Source: Clostridiales bacterium oral taxon 876 str. F0540 (lineage in GTDB: Bacteria; Bacillota; Clostridia; Clostridiales; Clostridiaceae). From it: a DNA stretch of 64,000 nt. A model generated the notes under the pieces. The model saw only the letters and a program-made list of their open reading frames with translations, searched no databases and was not told the origin of the DNA. The translations under genes and the position numbers were made by a program. Location: the NCBI GenBank assembly GCA_000466585.1, contig KE993473.1:214653-278652 (forward strand), in the 5' to 3' direction. Shown here piece after piece: positions 17,182-25,444 of the stretch. Positions within the stretch are counted from its first letter, which is position 1. Every line of letters begins with the position of its first letter.

Positions 17182-17352
17182 TTACTTTTTCTTTTTATAT
17201 GAATATACCATTACATTAATAATTGCCCCAAACAATAAACCAAAAGATATGCCCATAGCAACATTGTGGATTGCTGCTCCCACTCCTGCCCCTATTGCTA
17301 ATCCAAGTGGTATATAAATTACGTTATATTTATTATCATTTTTTTGCACCAT
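17182..17352 (-). CDS. Small glycine-rich membrane protein
   Basis: A 56-residue protein with two hydrophobic helices (about 12-30 and 33-48), with glycine-zipper spacing (GLAIGAGVGAAIHNVAMGISFG) and a basic tail (KKKK). The ATG at 17352 is preferred because GGAGG lies 8 bases before it; the longer frame would start inside that site. It resembles the short glycine-zipper proteins seen in many Firmicutes. The function is unknown. Confidence 0.6.
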   Translation of the reverse strand: MVQKNDNKYNVIYIPLGLAIGAGVGAAIHNVAMGISFGLLFGAIINVMVYSYKKKK

Positions 17353-17382
17353 TAAACATGCCTCCATTACTTTTTCATTTTT

Positions 17383-17751
17383 TTATATCTCCACTGATAA
17401 TTTGCTATTGAAATAATCCCTTACGTTCTGTTTTACAACAGATATAGATTGCTCATCACCATATTTGATATTAATACATCTCTTTCCAAATCCGCAACCT
17501 GGTAAGGACTTTTTCATATTTGAAATATATTTTTCATCGTGAAAATGTATAGAATAGTGTTTTTGGGCTGCGGATATGCCTACATAACCATCGTACATTT
17601 TCATACCTATCCACCACATTGGCATTGCAAAACAGATTTTAGGGGTGATTCCCGGAAATTCTGTTTTCATGAAAACGGCAAAATCGTAAATGCATTCTCT
17701 TCTATTCTCATCTAAACCACTAATGTATCCATCAATTAAAGCTAAATCCAT
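17383..17751 (-). CDS. DUF1801-family protein
   Basis: A 122-residue protein resembling the DUF1801 / YdhG-like (frataxin-like fold) family. It has an N-terminal helical segment with ECIYDFAVFMK, then CFAMPMWW, YVGISAAQKHYSIHFH and CGFGKRCINIKY. The ATG at 17751 has GGAGG 8 bases upstream. It may be co-transcribed with the small membrane protein 30 bases downstream. Iron binding has been proposed for some relatives. The role here is not known. Confidence 0.7.
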   Translation of the reverse strand: MDLALIDGYISGLDENRRECIYDFAVFMKTEFPGITPKICFAMPMWWIGMKMYDGYVGISAAQKHYSIHFHDEKYISNMKKSLPGCGFGKRCINIKYGDEQSISVVKQNVRDYFNSKLSVEI

Positions 17752-17921
17752 AAACTTTTCCTCCATATCATATAAATGATCTTTTTCCGTAATTATCTAC
17801 TAGGTGCACTTAGTATCTTCAAGCTCTGACTTTTCTTGTTAAGAACTACTGCATTAGGGATTGTTTTTGTATCCGTCTTCAGCAAAGCCTTGACTTGAAT
17901 CTACAAGTAGCACATTGCCTG

Positions 17922-17959
17922 TCGCGATATCTTTTTATCTAGATAAGAAGATATCGCGA
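17922..17959. repeat. 38-base near-perfect palindrome
   Basis: TCGCGATATCTT (17922-17933) and AAGATATCGCGA (17948-17959) are exact inverted repeats. The inner 12 bases (TTATCTAGATAA) are also palindromic, so only one pair is not Watson-Crick. It lies after the stop of the methyltransferase gene on the minus strand. No U tract follows on either strand, so it may be an operator-like or processing site, not a normal terminator. Confidence 0.6.
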
Positions 17960-17975
17960 TGATACAATAAAATTA

Positions 17976-18860
17976 TTATTTCATTCCTTCAGCAACAACC
18001 ATAGCAAACCATTCACCCTCAAAAGGCATCAAATCAAACTCATTTTTCTCTCCTATTGATTCTCCTGTAGTTGTTATATTTATATTATCAAATCCTGCTT
18101 CAGCATAAGCTTTTTCTATTCCAGATCTTAATGCGAACTCTTCTGCACCAATTACATTGTTTTCTTTACAAAATTCCTTTAGAGTCTTAAAGCCTTCGGA
18201 GTTTTCTTTAATAATAACATAGCTGTCAAATAATGAATGACCTCTTTTAAGTACTCTTTTAGCTTCCTTTATTCCGTCAGCAGCTAAACTCAACATATTT
18301 TGAATTCCACAAAAAGACACAACAGTATCAATTGAATTCTCCTTAAAAGGCATGCTAGTAGCATCACAAGCTATATAATTTACTTTTACTTTTGGATTAA
18401 CTTTTTTGGCTTTCAGTCTATCATATTTCAATACTATAAAGCTTAAGTCCGTACATATTATTTGTGATTCACCCTTAAGCTCCTTAAGTATTTCTGTAAA
18501 TAATGCTCCTCTACCCGTTGCTATATCTAATATATACTTATTTTCCCTATTATTAATCTTATCAATAATAAACTTCTTAGCGTTATCCCCTATTATAATT
18601 TGATTTTTGGGAATACCTTCCGATAGCTTTTTATCCATCTCTTCGTCATCATACTGCTCATATGCTTCTGTCCAATTATTTGAAAGTTCCTGCTCTACAG
18701 AGCCAAAATTAATTACTCCATCTCTGATAACCCAATCATGACTGTCCTTGCAGCTTAGCTTTCCGTCAATAATTTCACCATTTTCTTCTTTTTCAACGGT
18801 CAAACTTAACTCCCCATTACATTTTGGGCATTTTAATAAATCAAGAATTTCTTTATACAC
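17976..18860 (-). CDS. SAM-dependent methyltransferase with zinc-ribbon N-terminus
   Basis: A 294-residue protein. The first 60 residues resemble a Trm112/RlmA-type zinc ribbon (CPKCNGELSL; only this Cys pair is clear, with a further Cys at LSCKDSHDW). A class I methyltransferase domain follows, with motif I ILDIATGRGALFTEIL and motif IV SFCGIQNML. The composition and size resemble UbiE-like or 23S rRNA methyltransferase relatives, but a specific substrate cannot be assigned. Confidence 0.78.
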   Translation of the reverse strand: MYKEILDLLKCPKCNGELSLTVEKEENGEIIDGKLSCKDSHDWVIRDGVINFGSVEQELSNNWTEAYEQYDDEEMDKKLSEGIPKNQIIIGDNAKKFIIDKINNRENKYILDIATGRGALFTEILKELKGESQIICTDLSFIVLKYDRLKAKKVNPKVKVNYIACDATSMPFKENSIDTVVSFCGIQNMLSLAADGIKEAKRVLKRGHSLFDSYVIIKENSEGFKTLKEFCKENNVIGAEEFALRSGIEKAYAEAGFDNINITTTGESIGEKNEFDLMPFEGEWFAMVVAEGMK

Positions 18861-18983
18861 AATTACCCATCCCCTTTAAAAATAAAAATATGACTAATAC
18901 TTTAAAACAGTCTTATTATAAAATACATTTATACTCATTGTATATTAATCGCCTCATCAATTCCAGTATCTTCAAAATAAAAA

Positions 18984-19003
18984 GAGTGCAAACTAGTGCA
19001 CTC
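18984..19003 (-). terminator. Rho-independent terminator
   Basis: On the minus strand GAGTGCA-CTAGTT-TGCACTC is followed by TTTTTATTTT, 22 bases after the stop at 19025. It ends the two-component operon. Confidence 0.85.
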
Positions 19004-19024
19004 CAAGTAAATCATTTTTTAATT

Positions 19025-19558
19025 CTACTCATTTATTTTCTCTTTATTACCTTTTATAGCCTTATAAAGCATTCTTGCTCCAACTATTATTAATACTCCC
19101 GGCCATATATTATTTATAATAACCATTCCAAAAGACCAGTTTAAATATTCTACAGCATAGGTTATTGCTCCGAATACGAATAGTATTAAACTTACATATA
19201 ATGGCCAATTCCTCTGACCTTTACTGATTTCCTTATACCAAACACTATGAATTAAATATATTGCCAAAAAACTAGCTCCTAAAGTTCCAAATACTAGTAG
19301 AACTTCAGTTTTTTCGCTAACCTTGTAATCATCAGCAAATTTTAAAATCTGAAGTGAGGGAAGTATAATACCTGGTATTAAAAATCCTATATTACCATAG
19401 CGCTTTCTTGCTCCTAATATGAAATAAACAAATAAGAATGCAGCTCCCATAATAGGAAGTACAAAGTTTTCATTTAAAAGCTGTAAGTTACCTATAAGAG
19501 TTAACGCACCTGCTAAAACCAAAATTGAGCCTGTTACTACTTTTGACCTTGAATTCAT
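19025..19558 (-). CDS. Hypothetical multipass membrane protein
   Basis: A 177-residue protein with five to six hydrophobic helices, and a charged tail. The ATG at 19558 follows GGAGGG by 8 bases. It sits 93 bases after the response regulator gene on the same strand and before the operon terminator. It may be a target or partner of the two-component system, a common arrangement for DesK-like sensors, but this is inference. I do not recognise a named family. Confidence 0.65.
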   Translation of the reverse strand: MNSRSKVVTGSILVLAGALTLIGNLQLLNENFVLPIMGAAFLFVYFILGARKRYGNIGFLIPGIILPSLQILKFADDYKVSEKTEVLLVFGTLGASFLAIYLIHSVWYKEISKGQRNWPLYVSLILFVFGAITYAVEYLNWSFGMVIINNIWPGVLIIVGARMLYKAIKGNKEKINE

Positions 19559-19651
19559 TTTTTCGCCCTCCATTTATTTGTTTTCTATATTTATAGTATA
19601 GAGCGGAGGATGGTCATATCGAAACTGAAGAAGGTCATATATTAGGTCACA

Positions 19652-20308
19652 TTATAAACCTATTTTTCTTAAGTGAATAACAGCAGCAGCTCTGTTCGCT
19701 ACTCCAAGCTTATTATATATATTTGTTACGTAATTCTTTACTGTCCCAAGACTTATAAATAGTTTTTCAGATATATCTTTGTTTGTAAGCCCTGAAGCTA
19801 TAAGCTTTCCAATTTCAATTTCTCTTTCGGTTAAGTCAAAATCATCCAAGTTTAATTTGCTGTCCTGTTCCTTTTGCGAAAAATTCTTTGATAATCTTAC
19901 AGCAAGCTTTGCAGCTATATTTGACTGCATAATCATATTCCCTTCATAACCGTCCCTCACCGCTTGAATCAATTTATCACCATGCATGTCCTTAAGCATG
20001 TAGCCGCTTGCTCCATTGCAGAGAGCATCAACTATGTAGTCCTCATCGTCAAAGGTTGTAAGTACTAAAACTACGGTATCAGGATACTTCTCTTTAATAA
20101 GTCTTGTAGCTTCAACACCATTAAGCTCGGGCATTCTAATATCCATTAAAGCCACATCAGGTTTAAGACTTTCAACTATCTCCAATCCCTTTTTACCATT
20201 TTCAGCAGTGCCTATTACCTCCATATCATCTTCTAAATCTAATATGGTTTTAAGACCGTCCCTCATAAGAGTTTGGTCATCTATAATAACTATTCTAATC
20301 TTGTCCAT
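19652..20308 (-). CDS. NarL/FixJ-type response regulator
   Basis: A 218-residue regulator with an N-terminal receiver domain (acidic pair Asp10/Asp11, phosphoacceptor Asp56 in DVALMDIRMPE, conserved Lys in MLKDM) and a C-terminal LuxR-type helix-turn-helix (LTEREIEIGKLIASGLTNKD to NYVTNIYNKLGVANRAAAV). It is phosphorylated by the kinase encoded immediately upstream, whose gene it overlaps by 14 bases. The target promoter is not visible, though the adjacent membrane protein gene is a candidate. Confidence 0.92.
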   Translation of the reverse strand: MDKIRIVIIDDQTLMRDGLKTILDLEDDMEVIGTAENGKKGLEIVESLKPDVALMDIRMPELNGVEATRLIKEKYPDTVVLVLTTFDDEDYIVDALCNGASGYMLKDMHGDKLIQAVRDGYEGNMIMQSNIAAKLAVRLSKNFSQKEQDSKLNLDDFDLTEREIEIGKLIASGLTNKDISEKLFISLGTVKNYVTNIYNKLGVANRAAAVIHLRKIGL

Positions 20309-21476
20309 CTATTTTTTCCTTTCCAAGGGGTATCTCAATATTTATTTTACAGCCCTGATTTTTAGTAGAATTTACTTTAAAGCTTCCCTTTAGCTGCTCT
20401 ACTCTATGTTTCATATTTGAAAGCCCAAAGCCTAACTCTAAGCTGTCTGCTCCTAACCCATTATCTTCTAAAGTGAAAATAGCAGTATTATCTCTTTTAG
20501 TAATAGAAAGCTTGAATTCACTGCTTTGCCCATGTCTAATACCATTTGTAAGACCTTCCTGTAGAGCACGCAGCAAAACCTTATGAACATTTTGATCCAA
20601 ATTATTAAAATCATCCAAGCTATAATCAATTCTAACGCCACTGTGTTTTTCTGTTTCCTTAATTAAAGAAACTACTCCAGTTTCAAATTCTAAAATTTCA
20701 TCTCCGCTTTTTAAGGCTCTTACAGATTTACGAATATCATTAAGCCCTTTTCTAACCTGCTCTTGAGCAAGTTCCAACTTTTCCTGAGATAGCTCCATAT
20801 CCTTTTTCATAAGCCTTTTAGCTGCTTCCAGCTCGACAATTACAGTTGTAAGAGTATGCCCAACCGTATCATGAATCTCTCCTGCAATTTTGTTTCTTTC
20901 CCTTTCAACCAAAAGCTGTTCCTTTGTATCATAGCTTTCTTGAAGCTTCTCATAGGCTTTCTCTAATTCCTTTTTAGTTTTATCTAATTTTTCTCTTTGT
21001 AATATTTCAAACTTAGCTACAAAGGAAAATCCAAAAACAAAGCCAAAGTTTAAAAGGTAGTTAAATACCTTTGGAACTATCGATGAAATAATAGGGTATC
21101 CCATTTTAATATAATCTATAATTATAAAAGATAAGAAGTTAATAAGCGTAAAAATAAATCCATATTTTACAGAAAAGCCAATTACCGCTCGCCCAGTCAA
21201 AATGAAAAATAAAATCTCAGAGGCTCCCGAAACGTCAATTCGAGCAATCCAATAAATAAGAGCACTCTCTAAAAATATGTTTATTTTAAATGCATTATCT
21301 TTACTTTTTAATATTTCTCCTAGCTTATCTAATGTTGTTAGTGAAAAACCTAGCAGTCCAATTAATAGTACCAGCATAACTATGTTGTTTCCCTTATAGG
21401 TGAGCATGTATATACTTGCCCAAATGAGAAAAATCCATAAGATTATATTCAATATCTTTTCTGTTTTTTTATCCAT
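20295..21476 (-). CDS. DesK-like sensor histidine kinase
   Basis: A 393-residue kinase with about five to six N-terminal transmembrane helices (1-155), a coiled segment, a HisKA_3 dimerisation domain with AGEIHDTVGHTLT (the phosphorylated His) near residue 202, and a C-terminal ATPase domain (LQEGLTNGIRHG, DNGLGADS). There is no large external sensor, so it probably detects a membrane-linked signal. It is translationally coupled to the response regulator. Confidence 0.9.
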   Translation of the reverse strand: MDKKTEKILNIILWIFLIWASIYMLTYKGNNIVMLVLLIGLLGFSLTTLDKLGEILKSKDNAFKINIFLESALIYWIARIDVSGASEILFFILTGRAVIGFSVKYGFIFTLINFLSFIIIDYIKMGYPIISSIVPKVFNYLLNFGFVFGFSFVAKFEILQREKLDKTKKELEKAYEKLQESYDTKEQLLVERERNKIAGEIHDTVGHTLTTVIVELEAAKRLMKKDMELSQEKLELAQEQVRKGLNDIRKSVRALKSGDEILEFETGVVSLIKETEKHSGVRIDYSLDDFNNLDQNVHKVLLRALQEGLTNGIRHGQSSEFKLSITKRDNTAIFTLEDNGLGADSLELGFGLSNMKHRVEQLKGSFKVNSTKNQGCKINIEIPLGKEKIDGQD

Positions 21477-21479
21477 TAA

Positions 21480-21986
21480 TTATCTCCTGTTGTCTATCCA
21501 ATATCTGCATTTATATTCTTCAATATTTTCAAGCTTTCCACCATTTGTTTCAATAACTTTTCTTGAAGCTATATTATCTTCATTGCAGGTCAATAAAACA
21601 TCCTCTATTTTTTTCTTCTTTGCTTCCTTTAAAAGCTCGGCAAGCATTATTTTTCCGTAACCCTTTCCTCTTTCTGAAGGTGTAATTCCATAGCCGATAT
21701 GTCCCCCAACTCTAAGAAGTGCATCTGTAAGGCGGCTTCTGAGCTTGCCAATACCCACAGGTTTTCCATCAATAACAAGCCAATACATTGTCTGGGGCAC
21801 CTGCCAGGAGCTAAGTCCTATTCCCCTGGAAATATTATGGTTTCTTTCAAGATAAGCTGAAAATTCTTCATAGGTTATACCATAGGCGCTGTTTTCAAAA
21901 CCATTCTCTCCTTGTCCCATCTTTTGAAGCATGTCATATATATCTCTTCCATCCTCTAAACTTAATTCTCTTAATTCAACTTTCAT
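21480..21986 (-). CDS. GNAT-family N-acetyltransferase
   Basis: A 168-residue acetyltransferase with the acetyl-CoA binding segment HIGYGITPSERGKGYGKIML and the following DVLLTCNEDNIASRKVIETNGG, typical of the family. It is three bases upstream of the histidine kinase gene and so heads the same operon. GGAGG precedes the ATG. The substrate is unknown. Confidence 0.85.
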   Translation of the reverse strand: MKVELRELSLEDGRDIYDMLQKMGQGENGFENSAYGITYEEFSAYLERNHNISRGIGLSSWQVPQTMYWLVIDGKPVGIGKLRSRLTDALLRVGGHIGYGITPSERGKGYGKIMLAELLKEAKKKKIEDVLLTCNEDNIASRKVIETNGGKLENIEEYKCRYWIDNRR

Positions 21987-22006
21987 CTTTTGTGCCTCCT
22001 TCTCTT

Positions 22007-22396
22007 TTATCTATTGATATTTCTGTTAAACCCTTTATATCTGCTACCTTGGAAGGTGAGCTTTCCCTCATCGCCTTCTACAAGCATTCCGTACTCTTGA
22101 CCTGTTAATGTAAATTCCATCCTGTCTCCGCTTTCCACCTCAAAGGTTACGTAATAAGTGGAAGTGGTGCTATGACTGATATTATTATCATTATTGTGCA
22201 TACTTTCTGATACATTTACTCTCTTTGCAACAACCTTTGCAACAACCGTAAGTACAGGCTGTGCATTATTATAGTTCCAGGTTTTAATTCCCTTAAATAT
22301 TGTAAATATAATAACCGCAAAAATTGTAATGAATATTATGGTTATAAAAGCTGGTGCTGCAGTAAATAGAAAACTATCAAACATACTATTCGGCAT
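22007..22396 (-). CDS. DUF2500-family membrane protein
   Basis: A 129-residue protein with one N-terminal transmembrane helix (about 12-34) and a soluble beta-rich domain. The segment VVAKRVNVSE, then TSTYYVTFEVESGDRMEFTL and the GDEGKLTFQGSRY end match the DUF2500 family. The function is unknown. It lies 20 bases upstream of the acetyltransferase gene on the same strand, so it may be the first gene of that operon. Confidence 0.8.
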   Translation of the reverse strand: MPNSMFDSFLFTAAPAFITIIFITIFAVIIFTIFKGIKTWNYNNAQPVLTVVAKVVAKRVNVSESMHNNDNNISHSTTSTYYVTFEVESGDRMEFTLTGQEYGMLVEGDEGKLTFQGSRYKGFNRNINR

Positions 22397-22494
22397 ACTT
22401 GTTATTCCCCCTATATTCTCTTTCTTAATTCCAATATATTCTATATGGTGTTTATAATTCCTTCTTAAAAATTATTATTTAAGCGGAATATAAA

Positions 22495-22520
22495 AAAGAA
22501 GGACATTTTTATCCTTCTTT
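22495..22520 (-). terminator. Rho-independent terminator
   Basis: AAAGAAGGA (22495-22503) and TCCTTCTTT (22512-22520) form a hairpin followed on the minus strand by TTTTATATTCC. It ends the M20 peptidase transcript. Confidence 0.75.
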
Positions 22521-22530
22521 CGCATTAAAC

Positions 22531-23730
22531 TTAACTAACCTTTGACCTTCTAAATTCCTCGTTTACTTCACTAAGCTTTTCTTTATTTGTTATAAGTTCA
22601 AGGGCAGTAATAGCTAAAGCTTTTGCTCCGGTTATTAAGGCCTCATCTCCTTCTTCTGATACTGCAGCGGCGCAGAACTCATGAGTATGACCAACTAAGC
22701 TCTCCGGCCCAATCTTTATATATGGATGAATAGTTGGCACAACCTGACTTATATTCCCCGCATCCGTTGAGCCTAAGCCTTTCTCAGAATTAACATCTAT
22801 CTCCAAGCCTAATAATTCAGCACTTTCTGTAAATACTTGATCAAACCTTTTATTTATAAGCAAGTTATCAACTTCATTTTGAAAAGCTATTATATTGAGC
22901 TTTGTACCTGTTGCTAAAGCAGCTCCTTGAGCTATATTTTTAATTTTTTCAGTAACTTCGCTGCAGGTCTTTCTTGTAGCTGCACGTATGAAAAACCTGG
23001 CTTTAGCGTAGTCCGGTACAATATTTGGTGCTTCTCCTCCATGAGTTATAATCCCATGAATTCTTACATCTGTTGTAACGTGCTGTCTTAAAGCATTAAT
23101 CCCGTTAAAAAGCTGAATTACGGCATCTAATGCATTGATACCCTTTTCCGGTGATGCAGCTGCATGAGCAGATTTTCCTATATACTCAAAATCCAAAGGA
23201 TCTACAGCCAAAGAGCTTCCTGTTACACCTGTCTTGTTTGAAGGATGAATCATCATACATGCATCTATTCCTTTAAGAAGTCCATGCTTTACAAAGCTTG
23301 CCTTTGCACTTCCGTTTTCTCCTCCTTCCTCTGCCGGAGTACCCAATACAACAACCTCTCCTCCTATTTCTTCTAGAAGCTTAGATAAAGAAATGGCCGC
23401 AGCTGTACTGAGTGTTCCAATAATATTATGTCCGCAGGCATGCCCCAAGCCCGGAAGCGCATCATATTCTGCTAAAAATCCTATTACCGGGCCCTCAAGC
23501 TTTGATGATTTTTTTCTTGCTATAAAAGAGGTCTCATGTCCTGCAACAGCTTTTTCTACAGTAAAGCCTGCTTCTTCTAAAGTATCTGCAAGAAGCCCTG
23601 ACGCAAAGAATTCCTGATTGCCTATCTCAGGTCTATCATGGATTTGATGGCTTATATTTATAAACTTTTCTTTTTCTCCTTCTATAAAACCTACAAGTCT
23701 TTGCTGAAAAGCATTTAATTTATTACTCAT
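22531..23730 (-). CDS. M20-family amidohydrolase under SAM-riboswitch control
   Basis: A 399-residue zinc-dependent amidohydrolase of the M20 / AbgA-AbgB type. Metal-site motifs are seen at GHACGHNIIG, PAEEGGENGSAK and the C-terminal GHTHEF, with the dimerisation-domain pattern SAHAAASPEKGINALDAV. The start at 23730 follows AAAGGGGG by 7 bases. A longer open frame upstream runs through the riboswitch terminator and is not coding. SAM-riboswitch control and the divergent metNIQ genes suggest it releases methionine or a related sulfur compound from an N-acyl or peptide conjugate. That substrate is inferred. Confidence 0.88.
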   Translation of the reverse strand: MSNKLNAFQQRLVGFIEGEKEKFINISHQIHDRPEIGNQEFFASGLLADTLEEAGFTVEKAVAGHETSFIARKKSSKLEGPVIGFLAEYDALPGLGHACGHNIIGTLSTAAAISLSKLLEEIGGEVVVLGTPAEEGGENGSAKASFVKHGLLKGIDACMMIHPSNKTGVTGSSLAVDPLDFEYIGKSAHAAASPEKGINALDAVIQLFNGINALRQHVTTDVRIHGIITHGGEAPNIVPDYAKARFFIRAATRKTCSEVTEKIKNIAQGAALATGTKLNIIAFQNEVDNLLINKRFDQVFTESAELLGLEIDVNSEKGLGSTDAGNISQVVPTIHPYIKIGPESLVGHTHEFCAAAVSEEGDEALITGAKALAITALELITNKEKLSEVNEEFRRSKVS

Positions 23731-23756
23731 TATAAAGCCCCCTTTAAAATTAAAAA

Positions 23757-23781
23757 ATCTTCCTCCGAATTGGAAGAAGAT
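23757..23781 (-). terminator. Expression-platform terminator of the SAM riboswitch
   Basis: On the minus strand ATCTTCTTCC pairs with GGAGGAAGAT, and a U run follows. It stands between the aptamer and the M20 gene start, as in transcription-terminating S-box switches. Confidence 0.8.
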
Positions 23782-23823
23782 TTTAAAGAAACCCTTATGG
23801 ATTACATCTAAAATTACTTTCTT

Positions 23824-23932
23824 CCTCATCTCTCAGAAACACAATCTGTTGGATTTAGCACCATACAGGCTAATGATACCTGCTGGTTGCTGAGACTTCA
23901 TTGGGCCAATCCCTCAGTCTCTCTTGATAAGG
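23824..23932 (-). promoter_or_regulatory. SAM-I (S-box) riboswitch for the M20 amidohydrolase
   Basis: On the minus strand the order of conserved blocks is that of an S-box: CTTATCAAGAG near the 5' end, GAGGGATTGGCCC, TCAGCAACC, GGTGCTAAATCC, and GAGAGATGAGG closing helix P1 (23926-23932 with 23824-23830). Bound SAM should favour the terminator downstream and switch the gene off. Confidence 0.93.
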
Positions 23933-24101
23933 ACGTTTATTAAGTTGAATTGTTTTGAATTATATACCCATTTATATTCACTGTCAACAAATTTATTCCA
24001 AAAATATTTATTGAAAAATGAAATTTTATTGTTGACTTACTTCAAAATGCTCTATATAATAAATGACAAGAACAAAAGAACGCACGAAAATCGAATATTT
24101 A

Positions 24102-24213
24102 TCCTTATCTAGAGAAGCCGAGGGACTGGCCTTATGACGCTTCAGCAACCAGCATATTTCATTTGTATGTATGGTGCTAAATCCTGCAGACATTATAGTC
24201 TGAAAGATGAGGG
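24102..24213 (+). promoter_or_regulatory. SAM-I (S-box) riboswitch for metNIQ
   Basis: Conserved S-box blocks appear in order: CTTATCTAGAG, CGAGGGACTGGCC, TCAGCAACC, GGTGCTAAATCCTGCAG and GAAAGATGAGG. The terminal helix P1 pairs CCTTATCT with AGATGAGG. It lies about 150 bases before metN with a terminator in between. Confidence 0.95.
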
Positions 24214-24242
24214 AAGGTAGAACGCTTTGTCAGGCTGTTTTT

Positions 24243-24276
24243 ATCCTCTTTCCTCATATGGAAAGAGGATTTTTTA
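24243..24276 (+). terminator. Expression-platform terminator before metN
   Basis: ATCCTCTTTCC (24243-24253) pairs perfectly with GGAAAGAGGAT (24260-24270), followed by TTTTTATTTT. Confidence 0.92.
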
Positions 24277-24364
24277 TTTTTATAGATTTCAATGCAAATC
24301 TAGTATTTGAGTTTTTCAAATACCGGTTTACTAATTGGAACTATATAGTTAGGGGGTATTAAAA

Positions 24365-25444
24365 ATGCTTTGGCTAAAAAATGTTACAAAGACTTATGAA
24401 ACTAAAGATCATAAGATAGAAGCCGTAAAGGGCGTTAACTTGCATGTTGAACCGGGGAAAATTATGGGCATCATAGGCTACAGCGGGGCAGGAAAAAGCA
24501 CCTTGATAAGATGCATAAATTTACTTGAGAAGCCTACTTCCGGCGAAGTAATTATTGACGGCAGAGACTTAACGAAACTTTCGCCTAAAGAACTTAGAAA
24601 AACCAGAGAAAAAGTAGGTATGATTTTTCAGCATTTTAATCTTATGAGAAGCAGAAACGTATTTGAAAATGTTGCTTATCCTTTAAAGGGTAAGGGTCTA
24701 AGCAAACAGCAAATGAAGGAAAAAGTTGAAAGTCTTCTTGAAATAGTTGGCCTGAGCGATAAAATAACCGCTTATCCCTCTCAGCTCAGCGGAGGACAAA
24801 AACAAAGAGTTGCAATAGCAAGAGCTTTAGCAAATGATCCTAAGCTGCTGTTATGCGATGAAGCTACTTCTGCCCTAGATCCTCAAACAACTCAATCAAT
24901 TCTAAAGCTTTTAAAAGATATAAACGAAAAGCTTAATTTAACAATAGTTATTATAACTCACCAGATGGAAGTTGTAAAAGAAATATGCCATAGGGCAGCG
25001 ATTATGGAAAACGGACGAATTGTTGAAGAATCCAATGTAATCGAAATTTTTTCCAAGCCTAAATCTCAGATAACAAAAGATTTTGTATCAACTGTTTTTC
25101 ACTATGATAGAGCTTATGAGTTTTTAAATAAGGATTCCTTTATTGAAGAACTTACAGAAGAAGAGATAGTTGCGAGAATATCCTATATAGGCCAGAAGGC
25201 AGGTCAGGCTTTTATCTCAAAGATATCAAGAAAGTTTAAGGTTGATGCCAGCATAATATTTGGAAACATAGAACTGATTCAAGAAACTCCCATAGGGAAC
25301 TTAGTTGTTAAGTTCAAAGGCTCCAGAGATGGAATTATAGACTCTATCAATTATCTAAAACAAAATGATATTTACGTGGAGGTGTTAAAAAATGCAACAA
25401 CTTCTTTATACCTTTATGCCGAATGTAATAGAACTCTTTCCTGA
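24365..25444 (+). CDS. metN: Methionine ABC transporter ATP-binding protein
   Basis: The ATPase of the D/L-methionine importer, 359 residues. Walker A is GYSGAGKST, the signature LSGGQKQRVAIARAL, and Walker B LLLCDEATSALDP. The C-terminal 100 residues (from about 255) form the NIL domain, which binds methionine and inhibits transport in MetN proteins. It is controlled by the SAM riboswitch upstream. Its last 53 bases overlap the start of metI. Confidence 0.96.
   Translation: MLWLKNVTKTYETKDHKIEAVKGVNLHVEPGKIMGIIGYSGAGKSTLIRCINLLEKPTSGEVIIDGRDLTKLSPKELRKTREKVGMIFQHFNLMRSRNVFENVAYPLKGKGLSKQQMKEKVESLLEIVGLSDKITAYPSQLSGGQKQRVAIARALANDPKLLLCDEATSALDPQTTQSILKLLKDINEKLNLTIVIITHQMEVVKEICHRAAIMENGRIVEESNVIEIFSKPKSQITKDFVSTVFHYDRAYEFLNKDSFIEELTEEEIVARISYIGQKAGQAFISKISRKFKVDASIIFGNIELIQETPIGNLVVKFKGSRDGIIDSINYLKQNDIYVEVLKNATTSLYLYAECNRTLS

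Noticed and set aside
23731..23829. A 33-residue N-terminal extension of the M20 amidohydrolase
   Set aside because: It is the translation of the riboswitch terminator hairpin and the ribosome binding site. The ATG at 23730 has a strong Shine-Dalgarno.
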